Assembly (NCBI GenBank): GCA_027083045.1 | Contig: JALWQP010000020.1 | Span: 1 to 8,472 of the forward strand | Length of the DNA: 8,472 nt | Direction of reading: 5' to 3' | Source of the DNA: Desulfurococcales archaeon | GTDB lineage: Archaea > Thermoproteota > Thermoprotei_A > Sulfolobales > Desulfurococcaceae | Made by a program: the position numbers and the translations under genes | The notes under the pieces: model-generated | Database searches by the model: none | What the model was told of the DNA's origin: nothing | The model's input: the letters and a program-made list of their open reading frames with translations, nothing else | In this document: positions 1-5,277 of the stretch, piece after piece | Position numbering within the stretch: the stretch's first letter is position 1 | How the letters are laid out: every line of letters begins with the position of its first letter

Positions 1-1599
1 ACCATAGGTAATCCAAAGGAGCACGCTGAGACATTATTTGGTGCTCCTGTCGAGGTTGTTGAGGGGCCGAGGAGGAGGAAGGGAACGGCATACCATGTAC
101 TGGTTTCGGCGGGAAAGCTTAGCAGGTGGACAGTAGCGGCAGGCCTAGCATCCATGCTTATAGACTTGGGCTTAAGAGCACTGGTCTTCACGGATTCCCA
201 GCAGATGGCAGAGCTCGTATCTAGGATCGCTAGGAGCTATGGCAAACAATTACTTGTTCATCGAGCAGGCCTAAAGCCTGAAGACAGGAGAATGGTTGAG
301 CAAAAGCTTAGGACGGGCGAAGCGCAGGGTGTGGTTGCAACCCCAACCCTTGAGCTAGGCATAGATATTGGTTATCTGGACGCCGTAATAATGGTGGCGC
401 CTCCTCCCAGCTATGCTAAATACCTGCAGAGAGCGGGTAGAGCTGGGAGGAGGGGGCGTACAGGCTATGTTTTCACGATCCTCGGTGATGACCCAATCGA
501 TGCCTACTACGAGCGAAACCCGGAGCGGTTCTATGGGCAAGAAATACCTCCTAGCTACTTGGAGCCCGACAACGAGGAAGTACTCAAGATACATGCTCTT
601 GCACTCCTCCTGCAAGAGAGGCGGGTCTTAGCCAAATATCTCAGAGAACCTTGGAGAAGAGCTCTAGATAGCCTCGTCTACGAGAGGCTTGCCGTCAAAA
701 TAGTCGATAGGTATGTGGTGAACTGGAGGCCGGCCTTCAAGGTTTTCCGTGAGAACTATATATCGATAAGGGGTGCCGGGCCACAGGTCAGGATAATAGA
801 CAGGGATACTGGTGAAGTGATCGGGTACCGCGAGCTCCCACAAGCAGTTCTCGACCTCCACAAGGATGCAATATACCTGTGCTCAGGCAAGATCTATGAG
901 AGCCTAGGAATAGATCCTAAGAATAGAGTCGCGTATGTCCGGAGACTACCGGACGACACACCATACTATACGAGGCCTCTCTATAGTGTGGACGTCGTGG
1001 ACTTCGACACGATCATGGAGCGGTCAACCAGTAGGGGTATACCACTGGCCTATGCCAGGGCTGTATTGAAGATAGTTGTCGAGGGATATGTGCTGAGAAA
1101 CTACTATGATACCGGGAAGAAAGGCTATAAGAACTGGCTGGACGAACCAGTATCCTACAGCTACGTGACAAGGGCCGTTTTCGCCAAGTATCCGGTTAAC
1201 GAGGAATGGGACTGGATGAGCAATGCGGAGGCCTTCCATGCAATCGAGCATGCAGTGATCAGCGCTGCTCGACCGGTCTGTGGTGCAGGCTTAGGAGATA
1301 TGGGCGGCATAAGCTATCCCAGCGGCGACATCGTCTTCTACGACGCGGCTCCAGGAGGCTCCGGTCTCGCCAGGCTATTGTATGAGAGATACGAGAAAGC
1401 CGAGGACATAGCATACGAGATCATGGCTCGATGCGACTGCCTGGACGGGTGCCCAAGATGCATATATAGCCCCTACTGTGGCAACAACAACCAGGTTCTC
1501 TCGAGAACGAAGGCTCTCCACATGCTGGGCCTGGTCAGGAAGGAAAGGTATAGGCTTCCAGCCCCCCTTGTGGATAGGTATGGTAAGGGTATCGTGTAG
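1..1599 (+). CDS. DEAD/DEAH-type helicase with C-terminal DUF1998 cysteine cluster (5' end missing)
   Basis: The frame is open from base 1, so the start and the ATP-binding helicase half lie outside the window; 532 residues are visible. The first ATG (154) is internal: the residues before it (TIGNPKEHAETLFGAPVE) already match the family. Seen: motif IV-like LVFTDSQQMAE, motif V region ATPTLELGIDIG and motif VI QRAGRAGRRG (about 430-465), which form the second RecA-like domain. The C-terminal DUF1998 region follows (FHAIEHAVISAARPVCGAG, then SYPSGDIVFYDAAPGGSG) and ends in a likely metal-binding cluster, CDCLDGCPRCIYSPYCG (1432-1482). This is the arrangement of the COG1205 helicases, which include bacterial MrfA (mitomycin-damage repair) and the related eukaryotic Hrq1. 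The role is therefore probably ATP-driven DNA unwinding in repair, but the exact function in archaea is not shown here. It converges on the dUTPase gene. Confidence 0.93.
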   Translation, partial: TIGNPKEHAETLFGAPVEVVEGPRRRKGTAYHVLVSAGKLSRWTVAAGLASMLIDLGLRALVFTDSQQMAELVSRIARSYGKQLLVHRAGLKPEDRRMVEQKLRTGEAQGVVATPTLELGIDIGYLDAVIMVAPPPSYAKYLQRAGRAGRRGRTGYVFTILGDDPIDAYYERNPERFYGQEIPPSYLEPDNEEVLKIHALALLLQERRVLAKYLREPWRRALDSLVYERLAVKIVDRYVVNWRPAFKVFRENYISIRGAGPQVRIIDRDTGEVIGYRELPQAVLDLHKDAIYLCSGKIYESLGIDPKNRVAYVRRLPDDTPYYTRPLYSVDVVDFDTIMERSTSRGIPLAYARAVLKIVVEGYVLRNYYDTGKKGYKNWLDEPVSYSYVTRAVFAKYPVNEEWDWMSNAEAFHAIEHAVISAARPVCGAGLGDMGGISYPSGDIVFYDAAPGGSGLARLLYERYEKAEDIAYEIMARCDCLDGCPRCIYSPYCGNNNQVLSRTKALHMLGLVRKERYRLPAPLVDRYGKGIV

Positions 1600-1694
1600 A
1601 TGATCCGGTAGGATTATGTTATATTATCGTGGAACACAATACTTCTTCAATGCGGGATGACCGGGGCCTCTACTAGCTGAGCAATGATGTATTC

Positions 1695-1711
1695 ACGGAC
1701 CGGGGGACCGT
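1695..1711. terminator. Hairpin between convergent helicase and dUTPase genes
   Basis: The sequence acggacc-ggg-ggaccgt folds into six base pairs with one A/A mismatch and a GGG loop. On the + strand it is followed by T-rich sequence (ttgaataattcatttct), and it lies 8 bp past the dUTPase stop on the other strand. A two-way transcript end is inferred from position only. Archaeal termination usually depends on T-runs more than on hairpins. Confidence 0.3.
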
Positions 1712-1719
1712 TGAATAAT

Positions 1720-2190
1720 TCATTTCTCGCCCTGATAGTAGCCGTTATAGGTCTTCCTAGTCTCGCCCGTCATCCTGAACAGGACAAGCTGAGCTACCTG
1801 AGCCCCCTTATCAATGATTATGCCGTGGATATTATGCACTACTAGGAGCCCGGATCCCCTACCTCTATACCCTGGATCCCATACCGCGGTATACAGGGTT
1901 GCCCCCATCCTTATGAGGCTTGATCTCTGTATCGCCAAGCCCATATAGCCGTTTGGTATCTCGATCCACTCCTTGTACTTGACATAATATGGGCCGGGCC
2001 CAAGCTTGAACGAACCGTTAACCGGGGTAATTTCACGGTATTCCGGGAGAACGCGTTCTTCCATTCCTAAATGACCATGTGTTTCTAGGACGTATACCCT
2101 GTCTAGATGTAGTTTAAGGCCCGCACAGTCGGTCTCCTCATCACTAGCTCCGAGAAGTTCAACTAGATCCTCGGGTCTCAGCACTGTCAA
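1720..2190 (-). CDS. dut: dUTP diphosphatase of the Dcd/Dut (trimeric dUTPase-fold) family
   Basis: The 156-residue product hydrolyses dUTP to dUMP and diphosphate, keeping uracil out of DNA and supplying dUMP for dTMP synthesis (family knowledge). Seen: the RSS motif (R89-S91) for the phosphates, the WDPGYRG loop (104-110) whose Asp105 is the expected catalytic base, N120, GAQVAQL (129-135), and a C-terminal YNGYYQGE. Bacterial dCTP deaminase has a catalytic Glu in its IVLEFYN strand. Here the aligned segment is GLLVVHN with Val117 in that place, so dUTPase without deaminase activity is favoured. The start is TTG (2190), 5 nt after GGGGAG. GTG at 2184, two codons in, is an alternative that gives MLRPED, closer to the usual family N-terminus. 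An in-frame stop lies just upstream. The gene is divergent from the DiMo gene and looks monocistronic. Confidence 0.88.
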   Translation of the reverse strand: MTVLRPEDLVELLGASDEETDCAGLKLHLDRVYVLETHGHLGMEERVLPEYREITPVNGSFKLGPGPYYVKYKEWIEIPNGYMGLAIQRSSLIRMGATLYTAVWDPGYRGRGSGLLVVHNIHGIIIDKGAQVAQLVLFRMTGETRKTYNGYYQGEK

Positions 2191-2227
2191 TTTTTCTCCC
2201 CATTCCTAATGATTGGATAGGATTAGG

Positions 2228-2234
2228 TTTAATA
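2228..2234. promoter_or_regulatory. TATA-like element in the dut/DiMo divergent region
   Basis: TTTAATA on the + strand reads TATTAAA on the - strand, about 40 bp before the dUTPase start, which would place its transcript start some 15 nt ahead of the start codon. On the + strand it lies 56 bp before the DiMo ATG and could serve that gene too. This is assigned by spacing only; a weaker AT element at 2244-2249 is an alternative for the + strand. Confidence 0.4.
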
Positions 2235-2245
2235 GTATGGAACCA

Positions 2246-2264
2246 AATAGTGTGCAATAGCACA
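2246..2264 (+). promoter_or_regulatory. Shared 19-bp operator candidate, copy 1
   Basis: aatagtgtgcaatagcaca contains the exact inverted repeat TGTGC-aata-GCACA (2251-2264). It matches 17 of 19 bases of the sequence upstream of the Trp-rich gene (4959-4977). Its end is 25 bp before the DiMo ATG, in the zone between TATA box and transcript start, where a bound protein would block transcription. The adjacent DUF134 helix-turn-helix protein is the inferred binder. Confidence 0.6.
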
Positions 2265-2289
2265 TAAAACAAAGAGAGGTGCATAACGC

Positions 2290-2781
2290 ATGGCATGGAA
2301 CGGTTACAGCCAGCCAAGAGGACAAGGAAGAGGAGGCTATGGCTACGGTAGAGGAGGAGGTATGGGCCGAGGAGCCGGATGGAGAGGCCAGGGAGGAGGC
2401 CCGCCCATGATAAACCTCCCACCCGTAAAGCCCCCGGCACCGGGAGCAATAAGAATAGCCGCAATGGTCAATACTCCCCACGGCCTAGAAGCAACACTAG
2501 CACCCCACTATAGGAGAGCACCATATGTAGTACTGGTTGACATAGCAGGTGGAAAACCGGTCTGGGTAACCAGTATCCCAAACCCGTCCGCCACAACCCA
2601 TGGTGGTGGCGGGATTCTTGCCCAGTGGCTCGCATCAATAGGGGTTAAGTATGTTGTCTCAGGCCATATAGGGCCATCAGCTGCAAGAACACTGGTATCA
2701 CTAGGAGTGACAATAAGGGTACTACCGCCGGGAACGAGACTAGTTGACGCGCTTAGACAACTAGGACTGCTAGCCCAGTAG
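2290..2781 (+). CDS. NifX/DiMo-like (dinitrogenase iron-molybdenum cofactor domain) protein with Gly/Arg-rich N-terminus
   Basis: 163 residues. The C-terminal part (about 53-160) has the fold pattern of PF02579 proteins (NifX, NifY, NifB C-terminus, MTH1175 and the Orp protein): a first strand IRIAAMV, then THGGGGILAQWLASIGVKY, SGHIGPSA, and a strand-helix end TIRVLPPGTRLVDAL. Members of the family bind or carry metal-sulfur clusters or their precursors. There is no cysteine, but His64, His73, His104 and His126 could be ligands. Residues 1-37 are a low-complexity head rich in Gly, Arg and Tyr (GYGYGRGGGMGRGAGWRG) that resembles the start of DUF5320 proteins. The start ATG follows GAGGTG (2276-2281) by 8 nt. 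The gene is probably cotranscribed with the DUF134 gene 68 bp downstream. No nitrogenase genes are visible, so a role in nitrogen fixation is not implied. Confidence 0.88.
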   Translation: MAWNGYSQPRGQGRGGYGYGRGGGMGRGAGWRGQGGGPPMINLPPVKPPAPGAIRIAAMVNTPHGLEATLAPHYRRAPYVVLVDIAGGKPVWVTSIPNPSATTHGGGGILAQWLASIGVKYVVSGHIGPSAARTLVSLGVTIRVLPPGTRLVDALRQLGLLAQ

Positions 2782-2834
2782 ATCATTGAGTGATAGAATT
2801 AGTAATTAATCATAGGTTTTTCAATAATATTCTT

Positions 2835-2840
2835 GGAGGT
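2835..2840 (+). promoter_or_regulatory. Shine-Dalgarno site fixing the DUF134 start
   Basis: GGAGGT lies 9 nt before the ATG at 2850. An in-frame GTG at 2790 would add 20 residues unlike the family and has no comparable site, so 2850 is preferred. Confidence 0.7.
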
Positions 2841-2849
2841 CAAATAGAG

Positions 2850-3206
2850 ATGAACATGATGGGGCCTAGGAGGTGGAGATGGGGCCGCCGAGGCCCGGGC
2901 AGGCCGCCGAAGCCCAGGTGGATATGGGGATTTCCCGGAAGACTGAGCTTCATACCATTCGATGAGACAGGCCAACCTATTAATGCAGAACCAGTGATTC
3001 TTAGGCCAGACGAGGTAGAAGCCATGAGGCTAGTCTACTATGAGGGCCTCAACCAAGAGGAGGCAGCAAAGAAAATGGGTGTCTCGAGGGGGACCCTCTG
3101 GCGTGCACTGGCAAGTGGTAGGAGGAAAGTCGTCCAGGCCCTTATTGAGAGGAGACCTCTCGTTATGGGCTACTGGGAGGACAGAATAGAGCAACAACCC
3201 GAATAA
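2850..3206 (+). CDS. DUF134 (UPF0251) family helix-turn-helix DNA-binding protein
   Basis: 118 residues from ATG 2850. The family pattern is clear: RPPKPRWIWGFPG near the N-terminus, then the P-V-I-L stretch with DEVEAMRL, EGLNQEEAAKKMGVSRGT, and RRKVVQALIERRPLVM. Residues about 57-95 form a sigma-70 region-4-like helix-turn-helix, with the recognition helix around 79-92 (SRGTLWRALASGRR). The N-terminus (MNMMGPRRWRWGRRGPG) carries extra Trp, Gly and Arg, as do its neighbours. DUF134 genes are often found next to DiMo-domain genes in anaerobes and archaea (recalled, not searched). The ligand and targets are not established. Its position directly after a DiMo gene, and the 19-bp dyad repeated before both nearby operons, suggest that it is the local regulator. 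Alternative start: GTG 2790. Confidence 0.9.
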   Translation: MNMMGPRRWRWGRRGPGRPPKPRWIWGFPGRLSFIPFDETGQPINAEPVILRPDEVEAMRLVYYEGLNQEEAAKKMGVSRGTLWRALASGRRKVVQALIERRPLVMGYWEDRIEQQPE

Positions 3207-3222
3207 CGTTGTGAGCTAGCAC

Positions 3223-3240
3223 TTTCTGTAGTTTTCTTGT
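3223..3240 (+). terminator. T-rich stop signal after the DUF134 gene
   Basis: ctttctgtagttttcttg begins 16 bp past the DUF134 stop and is strongly T-rich, as expected of a factor-free archaeal transcript end. There is no hairpin. Confidence 0.35.
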
Positions 3241-3241
3241 C

Positions 3242-3277
3242 AAAAATGAGTTTATAGGTTATTTGGTGTGTAGGAAA
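3242..3277 (-). terminator. T-runs after apgM
   Basis: On the - strand two T-runs (TTTT at 3277-3274 and TTTTT at 3246-3242) follow the apgM stop by 12 and 43 nt. They are possible tandem archaeal terminators facing the DUF134 gene. Confidence 0.3.
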
Positions 3278-3288
3278 ACATAATTGTT

Positions 3289-4575
3289 TCATTGCTTCTT
3301 TAGACCTACGAGGCTAAGTATCCTCGGTAGTAGTAGCCATCCGTGCTCTATGATCCCTAGCCTGCCCTTAATGCATTTCTTCTCAATAAGCTGATCCACG
3401 TCGTCGGGCTCTATTCCCGGGGCATAGACCGCCACTGGCACAGGGTCATCAGTGTGGGCTCCAACGCTCGGCGGTGTGGCGTGGTCTGCCGTTACTAAGA
3501 TTGCCGTATCGCTAGGCATTCTCTCGAGGAAGGGTCTGACGAAATACTCGTCTATGTATTCTATTTTCTTCTTCTTCAGCTCCATGTTCCTGTCGTGTCC
3601 CGGCTCGTCGGGGCCCTTGAGGTGGACGTAGACTATGTTGTATGTTTTTAGTAGCTCGAGTGTTTTCTCGAGCCTTACACCATAGATCTCCTTGGGATCC
3701 CCTGTTGGGGGTTCCAGGGCGACAGTGTCCGCACCAAAGATCCTTCCTATACCGATCTCCACGGGCATTTCTGCTAAGAACGCGAATTTGATACCGTATT
3801 TCTCGGGTAAGGGCGTAGTCCGCGGTATTTTTCCGCCGGCGTCTCTGAGTAGTATAGCATTTGCAGGTAGTAGCCCCTTCTTCCTCCTAGCTTCGTTGAC
3901 CGGATGTTTATCGAGTATCTGGATGGCTTTCTCAGTGAATATGTTTGCTAGCTCAGCTGTTATCCTTGCCTCAGCGGTGTCTTCAAGAGGCTCGATCTTC
4001 TTTATGTACGGCTCGAACTCCTTTACTGCTACACTGAGAAGGCCTTTACGGGTGTATGCTGGATCACTATTGCCTACGTATGGGCTGAGCCTATGTGACC
4101 TGCTACCTATTATGACCACCGCACGATGACCTATAGTAGCCCTCATTCTTACGTAGCCATCATATTTTCCGAGCTCCATGCTATCCAAAGCTTTCGCAAG
4201 CTCCTTGGCTTCAGTAGTCTCTAGACTTCTACCTACACGCCTATCGATTAACCTCTTGGTATTCGGATCTATTGTCGCGAAATTGGCTCTGAAAGCTATT
4301 TCATAGCCTTCCTTAATGGTCATTCCCGCACCAACGGCCTCGATCGGCCCTCTCCCAGTATAGACTTCATGTGGATTATATCCTATTATCGATATAACCG
4401 CCTCATCGCTCTCCGGTGCAACCCCCTTCTCTATAGTATACATAGCTCCACAGACACCGTCCCTAGCGATCCTGTCAAGACCTGGTTTATGGGCTTTCTC
4501 CAGAGTTGTTACAGGATCGGATAATCTATCAGCCATACCGTCCAGAACAAGGTACAGAAGCCTCTTGATGACCAT
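3289..4575 (-). CDS. apgM: Archaeal-type cofactor-independent phosphoglycerate mutase
   Basis: 428 residues. The enzyme interconverts 3- and 2-phosphoglycerate in glycolysis and gluconeogenesis without 2,3-bisphosphoglycerate, using two divalent metals (alkaline-phosphatase superfamily). Seen: the first metal site in LVLDGMADR (Asp12), the nucleophile in VAPESDEAV (Ser56), the signature GYNPHEVYTGRGPIEAVGAG (65-84), HLKGPDEPGHD (318-328, with Asp323 and His327 as metal ligands), TADHATPPS (Asp364, His365) and HTDDPVP (His374). All expected active-site residues are present and the length is normal, so the gene looks intact. The ATG at 4575 is the first usable start; an in-frame stop lies 18 bp upstream. 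GGTG 8 nt before it is a modest SD. It is transcribed alone, away from the 4576-4998 gap, probably from the TATA box at 4621-4629. Confidence 0.96.
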   Translation of the reverse strand: MVIKRLLYLVLDGMADRLSDPVTTLEKAHKPGLDRIARDGVCGAMYTIEKGVAPESDEAVISIIGYNPHEVYTGRGPIEAVGAGMTIKEGYEIAFRANFATIDPNTKRLIDRRVGRSLETTEAKELAKALDSMELGKYDGYVRMRATIGHRAVVIIGSRSHRLSPYVGNSDPAYTRKGLLSVAVKEFEPYIKKIEPLEDTAEARITAELANIFTEKAIQILDKHPVNEARRKKGLLPANAILLRDAGGKIPRTTPLPEKYGIKFAFLAEMPVEIGIGRIFGADTVALEPPTGDPKEIYGVRLEKTLELLKTYNIVYVHLKGPDEPGHDRNMELKKKKIEYIDEYFVRPFLERMPSDTAILVTADHATPPSVGAHTDDPVPVAVYAPGIEPDDVDQLIEKKCIKGRLGIIEHGWLLLPRILSLVGLKKQ

Positions 4576-4620
4576 ACCTATAACACCACATGATCATGCC
4601 TCTGGTCAAAGCTATATTGA

Positions 4621-4629
4621 ATTAAAAAT
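4621..4629 (-). promoter_or_regulatory. TATA box for apgM
   Basis: On the - strand TTTTTAAT lies about 50 bp before the ATG, which predicts a transcript start near 4599 and a leader of roughly 24 nt that would hold the GGTG ribosome site. It fits the crenarchaeal TATA pattern. Confidence 0.5.
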
Positions 4630-4636
4630 TAATAAC

Positions 4637-4662
4637 ATTAACCTGATCCACTCGAGGTTAAT
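4637..4662. repeat. Inverted repeat upstream of the apgM TATA box
   Basis: attaacct (4637-4644) and aggttaat (4655-4662) are perfect 8-bp arms 10 bp apart. The dyad lies directly upstream of the apgM TATA box, where archaeal activators usually bind. Its role is unproven. Confidence 0.5.
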
Positions 4663-4686
4663 AGATAAGGAATTTTCTTGACCATA

Positions 4687-4704
4687 CATGTGGTAACCTG
4701 CATG
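4687..4704. repeat. Imperfect palindrome
   Basis: catgtggtaacctgcatg is symmetric at its ends (CATG/CATG) and at one inner pair, with two G/T pairs. It shares taacct with the repeat at 4637. It may be a protein site or chance. Confidence 0.25.
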
Positions 4705-4933
4705 ATATAACCCTATAAATGTATGTACGGCTGAAGATAGGAAGAAGGTAGTTGATAACCTTAATTTAATGTTATGTAATATATAGGACGTGGGATTATA
4801 TTCAATGAGTACTTGATATGGGAAGAAACATAAAATGTCTTAAATGTTCTGTTTTGTAGTTTACTGACAATTTAATGGCTGGATTTTTGTTGACAACCTG
4901 TTTAATTATTATTCAGTTAGTGGATTTTGTGAT

Positions 4934-4957
4934 AATTTTGTGCGTTTGCGCAAAATT
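4934..4957. repeat. 10-bp inverted repeat overlapping the Trp-rich gene promoter
   Basis: The arms aattttgtgc (4934-4943) and gcgcaaaatt (4948-4957) pair over 10 positions with a single T/G mismatch, around gttt. The centre tttgcgcaaa (4945-4954) is itself a perfect palindrome. The right arm runs into the TATA box (4956-4962). It is likely a regulator site, distinct from the 19-bp box just downstream. Confidence 0.6.
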
Positions 4958-4962
4958 TAATA
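4956..4962 (+). promoter_or_regulatory. TATA box for the Trp-rich/coiled-coil operon
   Basis: TTTAATA predicts a transcript start near 4985 and a leader of about 15 nt ending in GGTGAT (4989-4994), 4 nt before the ATG at 4999. Confidence 0.5.
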
Positions 4963-4977
4963 GTGTGCTATAGCTCA
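4959..4977 (+). promoter_or_regulatory. Shared 19-bp operator candidate, copy 2
   Basis: aatagtgtgctatagctca matches the box before the DiMo gene (2246-2264) at 17 of 19 bases; both differences are A to T. The central gctatagc is a perfect palindrome, although the outer arms are less symmetric than in copy 1. It lies between the TATA box and the predicted transcript start, 21 bp before the ATG, which suggests repression when bound. Confidence 0.6.
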
Positions 4978-4998
4978 AAATACTTATGGGTGATAGAA

Positions 4999-5253
4999 AT
5001 GGCCTGGTTCCCTGGTTATGGTTGGAGAGGAGGCTGGGGCTGGAGAAGAGGCTGGAGGGGCCCATGGCCTGGTAATGGGCCATTCAGCTATCTACCGCCA
5101 TGGCAGAGACCTGGATGGCTATTTGGAAGAGGATCGTGCTGGTGGCTATTCGGCGGCCCATGGAGATACTGGGCTAGGGCTTGGTACCCCTATCCAGTAC
5201 TCTATCCGTATGTCCCTCCAGCTTACTACCCGTACTATCCATGGGGATGGTGA
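4999..5253 (+). CDS. Small Trp/Tyr/Gly-rich protein, DUF5320-like N-terminal half
   Basis: 84 residues, 15 of them Trp and 11 Tyr, with almost no acidic residues. Residues 1-25 are Gly/Trp/Arg-rich (MAWFPGYGWRGGWGW). Residues 26-50 are a more ordered block, GNGPFSYLPPWQRPGW then GRGSCWW with the only Cys (Cys47). The rest is Pro/Tyr-rich. There is no signal peptide or clear membrane span. It resembles the Gly/aromatic head of DUF5320 proteins, whose function is unknown, and it starts like the DiMo protein (MAW.GY...RG.G). The ATG at 4999 is preferred because GGTGAT (4989-4994) lies 4 nt upstream; an in-frame GTG at 4963 falls inside the operator. The gene ends in a single TGA, after which the same frame stays open into the next gene 24 bp on. 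Confidence 0.75.
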   Translation: MAWFPGYGWRGGWGWRRGWRGPWPGNGPFSYLPPWQRPGWLFGRGSCWWLFGGPWRYWARAWYPYPVLYPYVPPAYYPYYPWGW

Positions 5254-5261
5254 CTGGTACC

Positions 5262-5270
5262 GGGAGGGAG
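5262..5270 (+). promoter_or_regulatory. Shine-Dalgarno site for the Pro-rich coiled-coil gene
   Basis: gggagggag ends 7 nt before TTG 5278 and favours that codon over the in-frame ATGs at 5299 and 5308. It also encodes Pro-Gly-Gly-Arg if the upstream TGA is read through. Confidence 0.5.
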
Positions 5271-5277
5271 ACCAGCC

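Larger units (their letters stand above)
4576..4998. other. AT-rich intergenic gap between apgM and the Trp-rich gene
   Basis: These 423 bp hold no convincing gene. The left end carries the apgM promoter and an 8-bp inverted repeat. The middle (about 4663-4930) has an imperfect palindrome at 4687-4704 and a TATA-like cctataaatg at 4712-4721 with no gene after it. The right end carries the inverted repeat, TATA box and operator of the Trp-rich gene. It is unusually long for a promoter region in this window. Confidence 0.6.

Noticed and set aside
1655..1714. C/D-box guide RNA candidate: gatgacc, ctga (1677-1680), atgatgt (1684-1690), ttga
   Set aside because: The outer C and D boxes are not canonical (no TGATGA, no terminal CTGA) and the guide lengths are unusual.
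2206..2481. Opposite-strand open frames over the DiMo gene and the dut promoter
   Set aside because: They mirror the Gly-rich repeats of the DiMo gene as Ser/Leu-rich sequence and have no family resemblance.
2790..2849. N-terminal extension of the DUF134 gene from GTG 2790
   Set aside because: The extra 20 residues do not resemble the family, and GGAGGT lies 9 nt before ATG 2850.
3692..4129. 145-codon + strand frame inside apgM
   Set aside because: It lies antisense to the fully conserved middle of apgM, with no recognisable domain or ribosome site.
4712..4760. Possible promoter (cctataaatg) for a small RNA in the apgM gap
   Set aside because: No structured or GC-rich transcript follows and no C/D-box motif is present; a lone TATA-like string in AT-rich DNA is weak evidence.
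4875..4973. 32-codon hydrophobic frame (ATG 4875 to TAG 4973) that could be a small membrane peptide
   Set aside because: It has no ribosome site, runs through the inverted repeat, TATA box and operator of the next gene, and owes its hydrophobicity to T-rich DNA.
4963..4998. GTG 4963 as the start of the Trp-rich protein
   Set aside because: It lies inside the operator and upstream of the predicted transcript start, and it lacks a ribosome site; ATG 4999 has GGTGAT.
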